NCBI RefSeq assembly: GCF_037414475.1 | Contig: NZ_CP147913.1 | Location: 6,012,001 to 6,076,000 of the forward strand | Length of the DNA stretch: 64,000 nt | Origin: Myxococcus stipitatus | GTDB taxonomy: Bacteria > Myxococcota > Myxococcia > Myxococcales > Myxococcaceae | Direction of reading: 5' to 3' | Part shown: in pieces, positions 26,050-34,965 of the stretch | Numbering within the stretch: the stretch's first letter is position 1 | Layout: every line of letters starts with the position of its first letter | Notes under the pieces: generated by a model | Databases searched by the model: none | What the model was told of the DNA's origin: nothing | The model's input: only the letters and a program-made list of their open reading frames with translations | Program-made: the position numbers and the translations under genes

Positions 26050-27475
26050 CCGCGGATTGCTCCAGCTCCGTCAGCCACTCCTCGAAGGCGGGCTGTCCGT
26101 GCAGCGCCGACAGGTCCGAGTCCGAGGCGGCATACGCCTTGTCCTTGAACCCCAGCTCGCTGGCACGGCGCAGCATTCGCACCGCGTCAGGAACGTTGCG
26201 CGCGCGGGCATAAGCACACGCGGCGTCGTAGGCGATGCTCGCGCTCGGCGCATACTGGAGCGCCGCCTCGCCCACCGCGGCCGCCTCCGAGTAGACGCCG
26301 CGGATGAACAGCACGCGCTCGGCGCAGCTGAACGCGGCGGCCGCCTCCACGCTCGGCAGCTTCATCGCCTCCTCGGTGCGGCCCAGACGAATCAGCGTCC
26401 CGGCGTACTCGTGCATCACCGTCCGGTCCGACGACATCTGCCACGCCTGCTTCCACCAATCGAGCGCGCGCGCGTCGTCGCCCACCAGTGAGAACGCCGC
26501 GGCCACCGCGTGGGGCTCCACCTGGCGCCCCTGCACCTGGGAGAAGTGGTCCAGCGCCTGGCGGCCATGTCCCTCCTTCAGCGCCACCCAGCCAAGCAGG
26601 TGGTGCGCGTGGCTGGACAGCTCCGCCGTGAGCACCTCTCCGCCCTCCAGCACGATGCCGCCCAGCCGGCGCGCGTCATCCAGCCGCCCCGAGTCGAGGG
26701 CAATCTTGGCCTCGCGCAGCTTCGCCACCAGCGGGTTCTCCAGGGGGCTGCCGCCGCCCGCGGGGGCGTTGGAGTTGAGCGCCTCCGTCAGCATGCGGAA
26801 GGCCTGGATGCCGTACATGGCGAAGAAGATGGCGGCGAACAGCCACCCGGTGCGCAGCGCGAAGACGAGCACGCCCACGCACACCAGGAGTGCCAGGCCC
26901 TGCGACGCGATGAGCCCCCGGCGGGGACCGAACATGCGCGTGGACAGGGTGTTGGCCAGCCGCCCGCCGTCCAGCGGGAGCACTGGCAGCAGGTTGAAGA
27001 TGGCCCAGATGAAGTTCGCGTACGCGAACGTCTGGAGGAAGAAGTCGAGCGCGGGGCTGAGCGACTTCAGGAACACCAACCCCACCAGGCTCGCGATGCC
27101 CAGCATCAGGCCGAAGAACGGGCCCGCCGCGGTGATGAGCAGGTCCCGCTTCCAGGGAAGCGGGCCTGGGGCATCGGTCGGGAGTGTGTGGCCCCCCAAC
27201 CAGACGAGCGCGATGCTGGGCCGGTAGCCGAACAGGCGGCTGGCCAGGGCGTGGCCCAGCTCGTGGATGAGCACCGACACGAAGACGATGAACATCCACG
27301 ACAGGACATAGACGACCACGGCGCTGGCCTGACCCAGCGCGGGGGCCCCCTCCACCTGGCGGAAGGGCCAGCCGTTCTGCGCGGCGTGCATGGAGCTATA
27401 GGCAAGCAGGCCGGAGACCAGCAGGTGACTGGGGTGGACTTCGACGGGAATGCTCCCGAGACGAAAGCGGAACAT
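26042..27475 (-). CDS. M50 site-2-type membrane metalloprotease with TPR-like tail
   Basis: A 477-residue protein. Zinc motif HELGHA in the second hydrophobic segment and LPLDGGR in a later one mark the intramembrane protease. Membrane helices cover residues ~15-235; residues ~250-477 are soluble TPR-like repeats. ATG 27475 (MFRFRLGSIP) is the family-typical start. Shared spacing of 7 bases to the desaturase gene indicates co-transcription. Site-2 proteases often cleave anti-sigma factors, and an anti-sigma gene lies at the end of this gene run. Confidence 0.87.
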   Translation of the reverse strand: MFRFRLGSIPVEVHPSHLLVSGLLAYSSMHAAQNGWPFRQVEGAPALGQASAVVVYVLSWMFIVFVSVLIHELGHALASRLFGYRPSIALVWLGGHTLPTDAPGPLPWKRDLLITAAGPFFGLMLGIASLVGLVFLKSLSPALDFFLQTFAYANFIWAIFNLLPVLPLDGGRLANTLSTRMFGPRRGLIASQGLALLVCVGVLVFALRTGWLFAAIFFAMYGIQAFRMLTEALNSNAPAGGGSPLENPLVAKLREAKIALDSGRLDDARRLGGIVLEGGEVLTAELSSHAHHLLGWVALKEGHGRQALDHFSQVQGRQVEPHAVAAAFSLVGDDARALDWWKQAWQMSSDRTVMHEYAGTLIRLGRTEEAMKLPSVEAAAAFSCAERVLFIRGVYSEAAAVGEAALQYAPSASIAYDAACAYARARNVPDAVRMLRRASELGFKDKAYAASDSDLSALHGQPAFEEWLTELEQSAAS

Positions 27476-27571
27476 GGGCACGGACCTTAACCGTTGAAGC
27501 CCGGTTGCGCAGTCCGTAGCGCACATCCCTGCGCCGCTTCCTTCTCCAATTCGCTAGGTTCCCCGGCCTTC

Positions 27572-28588
27572 ATGCTGAGTCTCGGCCCCTATTCCCTTCC
27601 GAACCCCTATGTCCTCGCCCCCATGGCCGGGGTGTCCGAGATGCCCTTCCGGGTGCTCGCCTTCCGCATGGGCGCGGCCCTCTGCCCCACCGAGCTCGTC
27701 AGCTCCCAGGGCCTGATGCGGGCCAACCAGCGCACCCTCATGTACCTGCGCTTCGACGCCCAGGTGGAGAAGCCCTACTCGCTCCAGCTCTATGGAGGGG
27801 ACCCGGAGGCCATGGGCCGCGCCGCCGAGGTGGGCAAGTCCCACGGCGCGCAGCTGCTCGACGTGAACATGGGCTGTCCGGTCAAGAAGGTGACGAAGAA
27901 CGGGGCGGGCAGCGCGCTCTTGAGCGACCCGCCCCGCGCCGCCGCCATCGTCCGCGCCATGCGCGAGGCGTCCGGCCTGCCCGTCACCTGCAAGATTCGC
28001 TCGGGCTGGGACGCCGGCTCGCGCAACTACCTCCAGATGGCCGCGGCCCTCCAGGAGGCGGGGTGCGCGGGGCTCGCCATCCACCCGCGCACCCGGGAGC
28101 AGGGCTACTCGGGCCAGGCGGACTGGAGCGTCATCGCCGACGTGAAGCGCCACTTCCCGCAGCTGCCCCTGTTCGGCAACGGGGACGTGCGCACGCCCGA
28201 GGACGCCCGGCGCATGCTGGAGACCACCGGCTGCGACTTCGTGATGATTGGCCGCGCGGCGCTGGGCAATCCGTGGATTTTTCGCGAGCTGGCCGGAGGC
28301 GAGCCTCCCTCGCCCGAGGAGCGGTGCGCCCTGGTGCTGGAGCACTTCCACGCGCACGTGGCCTTCGTCGGGGACGCGCTGGGGGCGGTGCGCTCCTTCC
28401 GCCGGCACCTGGGCTGGTACGCCCATGGGCTCGCGGGGGCCGCCTCCTTCCGGGCGCGCGTCAACGTGATGGACGCGCCGGAGGCGGTGGCGGACGCGGT
28501 GCGCGCCTTCTTCTCCGCCGCGGACACGGACCGCTCCGCGTCCACGCACGAGGAGCAGGACGTGGACTACCGGGCCGCGCTGGGCTGA
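27572..28588 (+). CDS. dusB: tRNA-dihydrouridine synthase (DusB-like)
   Basis: A 338-residue flavoenzyme that reduces specific uridines in tRNA to dihydrouridine with NADPH. FMN barrel start VLAPMAGVSEMPFR, catalytic Cys in DVNMGCPVKKV, and HPRTREQGYSGQADW with GNGDV further on. TAGGTT at 27555-27560 would place transcription a few bases before ATG 27572. Divergent from the M50 gene. Assignment to DusB rather than DusA/C rests on overall motif form. Confidence 0.88.
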   Translation: MLSLGPYSLPNPYVLAPMAGVSEMPFRVLAFRMGAALCPTELVSSQGLMRANQRTLMYLRFDAQVEKPYSLQLYGGDPEAMGRAAEVGKSHGAQLLDVNMGCPVKKVTKNGAGSALLSDPPRAAAIVRAMREASGLPVTCKIRSGWDAGSRNYLQMAAALQEAGCAGLAIHPRTREQGYSGQADWSVIADVKRHFPQLPLFGNGDVRTPEDARRMLETTGCDFVMIGRAALGNPWIFRELAGGEPPSPEERCALVLEHFHAHVAFVGDALGAVRSFRRHLGWYAHGLAGAASFRARVNVMDAPEAVADAVRAFFSAADTDRSASTHEEQDVDYRAALG

Positions 28589-28616
28589 GGTCCGAGCGCG
28601 GGAGGTCCGGAAGTTC

Positions 28617-29912
28617 TTACAGAGAAGAACCGGGGGCGACGAGCCTGCGCTGGGTGGCCACGGCGCGGAAGTAGTCGCAGGCGGGGGTGGGCCGGCGCTC
28701 GAGCGTGTCGAAGTCGACGTGGTAGAGGCCGAAGCGCGGCCCCCAGCCCTCCAGCCACTCGAAGTTGTCGAGCAGGCTCCAGTAGAGGTAGCCCTGCACG
28801 TCCACGCCCTCGGCGCGGGCGGCCAGCACCTGGGCCAGGTGCGAGTGCAGGTAGTGGGGCCGGCGCGAGCCCGCGCGGTCGTCGATGCCGTTCTCCGTAA
28901 TCCACACCGGCCGCCCGTAGCGCTTCACGTCGCGCAGCGTCTGGAGGAAGCCCTCCGGCCAGTCCTCCCAGCCGATGTCGGTGAGGCCCCGGCCGCGGGT
29001 GTCGCGGTACTTGAACTCGATGAAGGGCGGGCGCGGCACGAAGCGCAGGTGCGCGCGGCTGTAGTAGTTCACCCCGATGAACTCCACCGAGTCCCGGGCC
29101 TCGGGGATGGAGACGCGGGTGGAGGCGACACCGGGCATGTTCACCCGGAGGTGGCCCGAGGCCAGCGCCTCATGGAAGGCGTGGTTGTAGGCGGGGGAGG
29201 CCAGGCGCACCAGCGCGCGGTCCAGCGGGTGCCACCACCGGTCCGGCGTGAAGGCGAGCATGTTCTGGGAGATGCCCAGCTCCACCCGGCCCAGCCGCTC
29301 GAGCAGCTCCTGCCTTGCCGCCGCGTGGGCGCGCACCATGTTCTCCAGGGCCCTCATCGTGAGCGCCCCGTCGGCGATGCCCGGCGGAATGGCCCCCTGC
29401 AGGTAGCCGCCGAGCAGCAGCACCATGGGCTCGTTGAACGAGATGACCAGCGCGTCCAGCCCCTCCAGGAGGGCGGCGCACCGTCGGGCGTACCGCCGGA
29501 AGGTGGGCACGCTCTGGGGCAGGTGCCACGGCGTCTCCCGATGGAACCAGGACGGGTGGGTGAAGTGGTGCAGCGTCACGACAGGTCGCAGGCCCTGGGC
29601 CTTCATCTTGAGGAGCCGCTCCCGGTACGCCTCCAGCGCCGCCTCGTCGAAGCGGCCCCGCTCCGGCTCGATGCGCGCCCACTCCAGGGAGATGCGGAAC
29701 GCGGTGGCGCCCACCGCCTTCGCCAGCGCGTAGTCCTCCTCGTAGCGGCGCCAGTGGTCCACCGCCCTCCCGCAACGCGCATGGGGCTCCTTGAGCTTCC
29801 CCGCGCGCTCCCACTCCGCCCAGTCGTTCTCGATTCCGCCCTCCACCTGGTACGCGGACGTCGCGACGCCGAAGGTGAAGTGGGTGGGGAAGGTCTCTTC
29901 AGGAGTCCGCAT
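28617..29912 (-). CDS. GH1-family beta-glucosidase
   Basis: A 431-residue cytoplasmic retaining glycosidase. N-terminal FTFGVATSAYQVEGG, acid/base Glu in SFNEPM and nucleophile Glu in WITENGID are present, with the YWSLLDNFEW signature near the C-terminus. It hydrolyses beta-glucosides or related disaccharides. ATG 29912 matches family length; the frame upstream to 30176 is not family-like. No transporter or sugar regulator adjoins it. Confidence 0.9.
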   Translation of the reverse strand: MRTPEETFPTHFTFGVATSAYQVEGGIENDWAEWERAGKLKEPHARCGRAVDHWRRYEEDYALAKAVGATAFRISLEWARIEPERGRFDEAALEAYRERLLKMKAQGLRPVVTLHHFTHPSWFHRETPWHLPQSVPTFRRYARRCAALLEGLDALVISFNEPMVLLLGGYLQGAIPPGIADGALTMRALENMVRAHAAARQELLERLGRVELGISQNMLAFTPDRWWHPLDRALVRLASPAYNHAFHEALASGHLRVNMPGVASTRVSIPEARDSVEFIGVNYYSRAHLRFVPRPPFIEFKYRDTRGRGLTDIGWEDWPEGFLQTLRDVKRYGRPVWITENGIDDRAGSRRPHYLHSHLAQVLAARAEGVDVQGYLYWSLLDNFEWLEGWGPRFGLYHVDFDTLERRPTPACDYFRAVATQRRLVAPGSSL

Positions 29913-29949
29913 CGTGGCCGCGCACCGTAGACGCCACCCTCCATCGCGA

Positions 29950-29976
29950 AAAGCGCCGCGTGCGCGTCGGCGCTTT
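29950..29976. repeat. perfect hairpin upstream of the GH1 gene
   Basis: AAAGCGCCG and CGGCGCTTT form a 9-bp perfect stem around a 9-base loop, 38 bases upstream of the GH1 start. It may be an operator or a leader hairpin for GH1. The 29913-30169 region holds no gene. Confidence 0.4.
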
Positions 29977-30042
29977 GCGCGGCAGCGGACAGTGCGCCCG
30001 CGCGGTGCTCCTCGCGAGGAGGCCCGTCGCGTCCGGAGCCGG

Positions 30043-30143
30043 AAAATCGGCCTCGCGCGCGATTCCGAACGACGCCGCGAAAGTGTCCGCGGAGCACCTT
30101 TCGTGGCCTTCGGCACCGCCCGATGCCGAAAAATCGGCCTCGC
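30043..30143. repeat. two copies of a 14-base repeat in the gap before the H1-like gene
   Basis: AAAATCGGCCTCGC occurs at 30043-30056 and 30130-30143. In both copies GCGCGAT follows within two bases and CCG precedes. In the second, CCGA-AAAA-TCGG forms a small hairpin. GGCCTCGC recurs at 30236-30243 inside a leader hairpin. The copies are 87 bases apart, and their role is unknown. Confidence 0.4.
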
Positions 30144-30169
30144 CGCGCGATGCAATACATCACCATGCG

Positions 30170-30198
30170 TTGACACACTGGTGTGTCGCCCGTACCAT
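30170..30198 (+). promoter_or_regulatory. strong promoter of the H1-like gene with embedded palindrome
   Basis: TTGACA (30170-30175), 17-base spacer, TACCAT (30193-30198): the best sigma-70-type match in the window. A perfect palindrome, GACACAC-TG-GTGTGTC (30172-30187), overlaps the -35 and spacer, where a bound repressor would block polymerase. Predicted start near 30205. Confidence 0.65.
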
Positions 30199-30207
30199 TC
30201 ACTTCAA

Positions 30208-30254
30208 GCACTCACTTCCATCAAGAAGAGTGCATGGCCTCGCTTGACGAGGCC
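30208..30254 (+). promoter_or_regulatory. two stem-loops in the 5' leader of the H1-like gene
   Basis: GCACTC (30208-30213) pairs with GAGTGC (30228-30233), and GGCCTCG (30236-30242) pairs with CGAGGCC (30248-30254) around a 5-base loop. They lie between the predicted transcription start and the Shine-Dalgarno GGAGGG at 30264-30269. They could stabilise the message or control its translation. Confidence 0.5.
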
Positions 30255-30274
30255 AAATCACATGGAGGGTTCTG

Positions 30275-30469
30275 ATGGCCGCTAAGAAGAAGACCGCGAA
30301 GGCCGCGAAGACGGCGAAGGCTAAGAAGACGACCACCCGCAAGACGGCTGGCAAGACCGCGAAGAAGGCGGCGCCCAAGGCGGCGAAGAAGGCGGCGAAG
30401 AAGAAGACCGCCCGTAAGTCGACCCGCAAGGCGAAGACGGTGGCGGCCCCGGCGACCCCGGAGTCCTGA
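30275..30469 (+). CDS. Lys/Ala-rich histone H1-like protein
   Basis: A 64-residue protein made almost only of Lys, Ala, Thr and Arg, with AAKKK, KTAKK and KAAKK repeats like the C-terminal tail of eukaryotic H1 and bacterial Hc1-like proteins. It should bind DNA non-specifically and compact the nucleoid. Starts MAAKKKTAKAAK, Shine-Dalgarno GGAGGG five bases upstream. It has its own strong promoter, structured leader and terminator, so it is likely a highly expressed single-gene unit. Only the composition supports the function. Confidence 0.85.
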   Translation: MAAKKKTAKAAKTAKAKKTTTRKTAGKTAKKAAPKAAKKAAKKKTARKSTRKAKTVAAPATPES

Positions 30470-30511
30470 GCAGCGCGTCGTCATTCGCGGACGGTGGTTG
30501 ACGTCCGGTGA

Positions 30512-30547
30512 ACGGCTCGGCGAGACCCGCCGGGCCGTTTTTCTTTT
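30512..30547 (+). terminator. intrinsic terminator after the H1-like gene
   Basis: An 11-bp stem (ACGGCTCGGCG with CGCCGGGCCGT, one T-G wobble), loop AGACC, then TTTTTCTTTT. It separates the H1-like gene from the NFACT gene, whose start follows at 30568. Confidence 0.85.
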
Positions 30548-30567
30548 GTCCGGACAGGAGTTCCCGC

Positions 30568-32025
30568 ATGTCGCTGCGTCCCACGGAGCTGGAGCAGGTG
30601 GTGGCGGAGGTGGGAGAGAAGCTGACGGGAGCGGTGGCCCAGAAGGCGTGGTGCCCGCTGCCGAGGCTCTGCTACCTGGAGTTGAGGGTCCCCGGACGCT
30701 CCTTCCTTCTATGCCTGTGCGCCGAGGGAGACCTCGCCCGGGTGTCCGTCGCCGAGTCGCGCTTCCCCACGCCGGGCGAGCCCGCCCCCTTCCAGCGCTG
30801 GCTCCGCCACGAGCTCACCGGCGCCAAGCTTCAGGGCGCGCGCTACCGCGAGGCGGAGCGGGTGGTGGAGCTGGACTTCGAGCGCGAGGACGTGCGCCGC
30901 CGCCTGGTGATGGAGCTGGGCTCCCCCGGTGGGCTGCTCATCTTGAGCGAGCAGGGCCGGGTGTTGATGCTCTCCGGCGAGGGCCTGGGCCCCAAGCGCA
31001 ACCTCTACCCGGGCGCGGCGTGGACGCCCCCGGAGGCGCAGCCGGCGCAGGCGTTGGAGAAGGCGCGGCAGTCTCCCTCGCGGCTGGTGCCGGTGGAGGG
31101 GGACACGCTGCCATGGTCTCACGCGGCGGAGCGGCTGCTCGGGGCCAAGGACCAGGCCAGCCGCGCGGAGTCCATCCGGCGGAGGCTGGCGCAGCCGTAC
31201 CGGGCGCGGCTCAAGCGCTCCTCGCGCACGCTGGAGAAGGTGAGGGCGGAGGCCGCGCGGGGGCCTGACGCGGAGAAGCACCGCCGGCTGGGAGAGTTGC
31301 TCGCGCAGAACCTCTTCCGCCTCAAGCGGGGCGCCACCCAGGTGACGCTCACCGAGTACACGGAAGAGGGTCCCCAGGACGTCGTCGTGACGCTGGACCC
31401 CAAGCGCACGCCGAAGGAGGAGGCGGACTGGCACTTCCATCAGTACCGCCGGCTGCTGCGCGGCGTGGAGCAGGCGCGCCACCGCGAGGCGGAGCTGGCG
31501 CGTGAGGTGGCCCACGCGCAGGCGGCGCTGGAGCAGGTGGAGCGGATGGACGAGGCGATGCTGCTCGTGCAGGCCGAGGTGCTGCACGTCTCGGTGGGGA
31601 GCGACGCCACGCCGGAGGGGCGGCCCTTCAAGGAGTATGTGGGCCACGCGGGGACACGCATCTGGGTGGGGCGGGGCTCGGAGGACAACGACACGCTCAC
31701 CTTCAAGGTCGCCCGGCCCTGGCATTTGTGGTTCCACGCGCGCGGGGTGCCGGGCAGTCACGTGGTGCTGCCGCTGGAGAAGGGGCAGGAGCCGGGACAG
31801 GAGGCGCTCCTGGACGCGGCGCACCTGGCGTTGCACCACTCGGGGGCCAAGGGTGAGCCTCGCGGCGAGGTGAGCTACGTGCAGGTGAAGTTCGTGCGCA
31901 AGGTGAAGGGGGGCGCGCACGGTCAGGTGACGTACACGCGCGAGAAGACCTTCGTGGTGCGCATGGAGCCGGAGCGGTTGGAGCGACTGCTCAAGTCTCG
32001 TCATACCGAGGTGCCCGCTCCGTGA
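30568..32025 (+). CDS. NFACT family protein (RqcH/Tae2-like)
   Basis: A 485-residue protein. An NFACT-N-like domain occupies ~1-220, a long charged coiled coil ~225-345 (RLKRSSRTLEKVRAEAARG onwards), and NFACT-R ~370-470 with DNDTLTFKVARPWHLWFHA and GSHVVLPL. Family members bind stalled 50S-peptidyl-tRNA complexes and, in B. subtilis, add C-terminal alanine tails that mark nascent chains for decay; older work called them fibronectin-binding proteins. The ATG at 30568 has ACAGGAG seven bases upstream. The protein is shorter than RqcH (about 570), mainly in the middle. Confidence 0.85.
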   Translation: MSLRPTELEQVVAEVGEKLTGAVAQKAWCPLPRLCYLELRVPGRSFLLCLCAEGDLARVSVAESRFPTPGEPAPFQRWLRHELTGAKLQGARYREAERVVELDFEREDVRRRLVMELGSPGGLLILSEQGRVLMLSGEGLGPKRNLYPGAAWTPPEAQPAQALEKARQSPSRLVPVEGDTLPWSHAAERLLGAKDQASRAESIRRRLAQPYRARLKRSSRTLEKVRAEAARGPDAEKHRRLGELLAQNLFRLKRGATQVTLTEYTEEGPQDVVVTLDPKRTPKEEADWHFHQYRRLLRGVEQARHREAELAREVAHAQAALEQVERMDEAMLLVQAEVLHVSVGSDATPEGRPFKEYVGHAGTRIWVGRGSEDNDTLTFKVARPWHLWFHARGVPGSHVVLPLEKGQEPGQEALLDAAHLALHHSGAKGEPRGEVSYVQVKFVRKVKGGAHGQVTYTREKTFVVRMEPERLERLLKSRHTEVPAP

Positions 32026-32118
32026 CGAATGCTCCCCCTGGAGTGTGAATCCAGCACGCATGAGGGCGCGGCGCGGTTGACGGGCTGACGGAGGGCAGGC
32101 GGCCAGGGGCCAGCGGCC

Positions 32119-32146
32119 TTGAGTATGGGAGGTTGCTGGGTACGAT
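32119..32146 (+). promoter_or_regulatory. promoter of the SprT-like gene
   Basis: TTGAGT (32119-32124), 16-base spacer, TACGAT (32141-32146). Transcription would begin near 32153, only a few bases before GTG 32156, so the message is essentially leaderless. Confidence 0.5.
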
Positions 32147-32155
32147 GCGTGCCGA

Positions 32156-33208
32156 GTGACCTCCGAGCTTCTCCGTCAGATGTCCCTGTTCCCACGCGGC
32201 CTCTCCGCGGCCAGTCGGGCCACGGCGGTGCCCGCGGAGCCTCGTGCCCCGGAGCTGTTGTCGGAGCTCGAGGCGGCGCTGTCCGCCACGTCGGAGATGG
32301 AGTCCGCGCTGGCCTCCGCGTCGGAGCTGGAGTCTTCGCTTTCGTCCTCGTTGGAAATGGAGTCCACGCTGTCGTCGTCGGAGCTCGAGTCCGCGCTGGC
32401 GCCCTCGACGCGGTTCGAGCCCGCGCGAGTGCCCCCGTCCCCCCGTCCGCCGCAGCCTCGTCCTCCACCGCCGCGTCACCGGGCCGTGGAGGAGGCGGCG
32501 CGCATGCTCACGGTCTCCTCGTCGCGCGAGGAGATGTGGAACCGCGCGGAGTCGCTGGCGTGGAGGCTGAGCGCGGAGCTGGGGATGCCGGTGAAGCTGG
32601 CGGTGACGGACAACCGCTCCACCATGGTGTCCTTCCGTCGGGGAGGCAACGCGCTGCAGCTGCGGTTGCACCACATGTTCCTGGACGCGCCCGAGCCCGT
32701 CGTGCGCGCGGTGGCGGACTACGCGGGCCGAGGCCACCGCTCCGCGGGGGTGCTCCTGGACGAGTACATCCGCGGACAGCAGCCGCGCATCCGACAGGTG
32801 CGTCGCGAGTCGGACGCGGACCTCAATCCGCTGGGCCGCTGTTTCGACCTCCAGGCGCTTTACAACGGGGTGAACGCCAACTTTTTCGGCGACAACATCC
32901 AGGCGCGCATCGGTTGGGGCCGCATGCCGCCCCGGCGCCGGCGCAAGTCCATCCGCCTGGGGGTCTATGACCACCAGACGCGGGAGATTCGCATCCATCC
33001 CGCACTGGACAGGCCCGAGGTGCCGGCCTTCTTCGTGGAGTTCATCGTCTTCCACGAGATGCTGCACCAGCTCTTCCCCAGCACGGGGCGCGGCGGGCGT
33101 CGCGTCCACCATCCGCGGGCCTTCCGGGAGCGTGAGCGGACGTACCCTCACTACACCGCAGCGCTGCGCTGGGAGCGAGAGAATCTGGGGGTGCTGTTGC
33201 GCGGTTGA
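32156..33208 (+). CDS. SprT-like zinc metallopeptidase with Ser/Glu-rich N-terminus
   Basis: A 350-residue protein. The C-terminal ~220 residues resemble SprT/M78-like peptidases: zinc motif HEMLH at residues 300-304 and a later RVHHPRAF supplying the third ligand. Residues ~30-80 are a repetitive acidic stretch built from S-E-L/M-E-S-x-L units, followed by a Pro/Arg-rich spacer (~85-105). Related SprT proteins cleave DNA-bound proteins or are uncharacterised. The GTG start at 32156 is set by the promoter. Single gene between NFACT and pyruvate kinase. Confidence 0.75.
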   Translation: MTSELLRQMSLFPRGLSAASRATAVPAEPRAPELLSELEAALSATSEMESALASASELESSLSSSLEMESTLSSSELESALAPSTRFEPARVPPSPRPPQPRPPPPRHRAVEEAARMLTVSSSREEMWNRAESLAWRLSAELGMPVKLAVTDNRSTMVSFRRGGNALQLRLHHMFLDAPEPVVRAVADYAGRGHRSAGVLLDEYIRGQQPRIRQVRRESDADLNPLGRCFDLQALYNGVNANFFGDNIQARIGWGRMPPRRRRKSIRLGVYDHQTREIRIHPALDRPEVPAFFVEFIVFHEMLHQLFPSTGRGGRRVHHPRAFRERERTYPHYTAALRWERENLGVLLRG

Positions 33209-33209
33209 T

Positions 33210-33255
33210 GGCTCTTCCGCTCGCTGGCCCATTTACCGTTTTACCGAGCGGAGCC
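33210..33255. other. bulged hairpin after the SprT-like gene
   Basis: GGCT plus CCGCTCG (33210-33223) pair with CGAGCGG plus AGCC (33245-33255), leaving a 3-base bulge and a 21-base loop. It has no U-tract after the stem, but a T-rich loop. It may end the SprT-like transcript. Confidence 0.3.
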
Positions 33256-33270
33256 ACCCGTGGTGCGTGC

Positions 33271-33299
33271 TTGACGCATCCGTGAGGTCCACCCATCCT
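33271..33299 (+). promoter_or_regulatory. possible promoter of pyk
   Basis: TTGACG (33271-33276), 17 bases, CATCCT (33294-33299). The -35 is strong, the -10 weak. Transcription would start near 33306, just before ATG 33310. Confidence 0.35.
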
Positions 33300-33309
33300 C
33301 ACGAGCCAT

Positions 33310-34743
<1,434 letters not shown>

Positions 34744-34965
34744 TGTGACGTGTGGCTCGGGGGGCGGGCCTCGATTCGGGGCCGCCCCTGGGCGTGCTGG
34801 AGCGCGAGCGCGTGTGGGAGTCTCAACTCCTCTCGGCCGCGCAGTGGTGAGCCTCGATGCCTGAATGCGTCGTGGCGCCTCTCGTGCGACGTGGGGGAGG
34901 GACGCCGCGTCGTCGGCGCCCGGCCCTGTTTCGTGCTCGTGACGCTCACCGCGGCCCGTCTTCCG

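Noticed and set aside
34761-34788. GC-rich hairpin after pyk as an intrinsic terminator
   Set aside because: GGGGCGG/CCGCCCC pair, but the loop is GC-rich and there is no T-run, so support is too thin.
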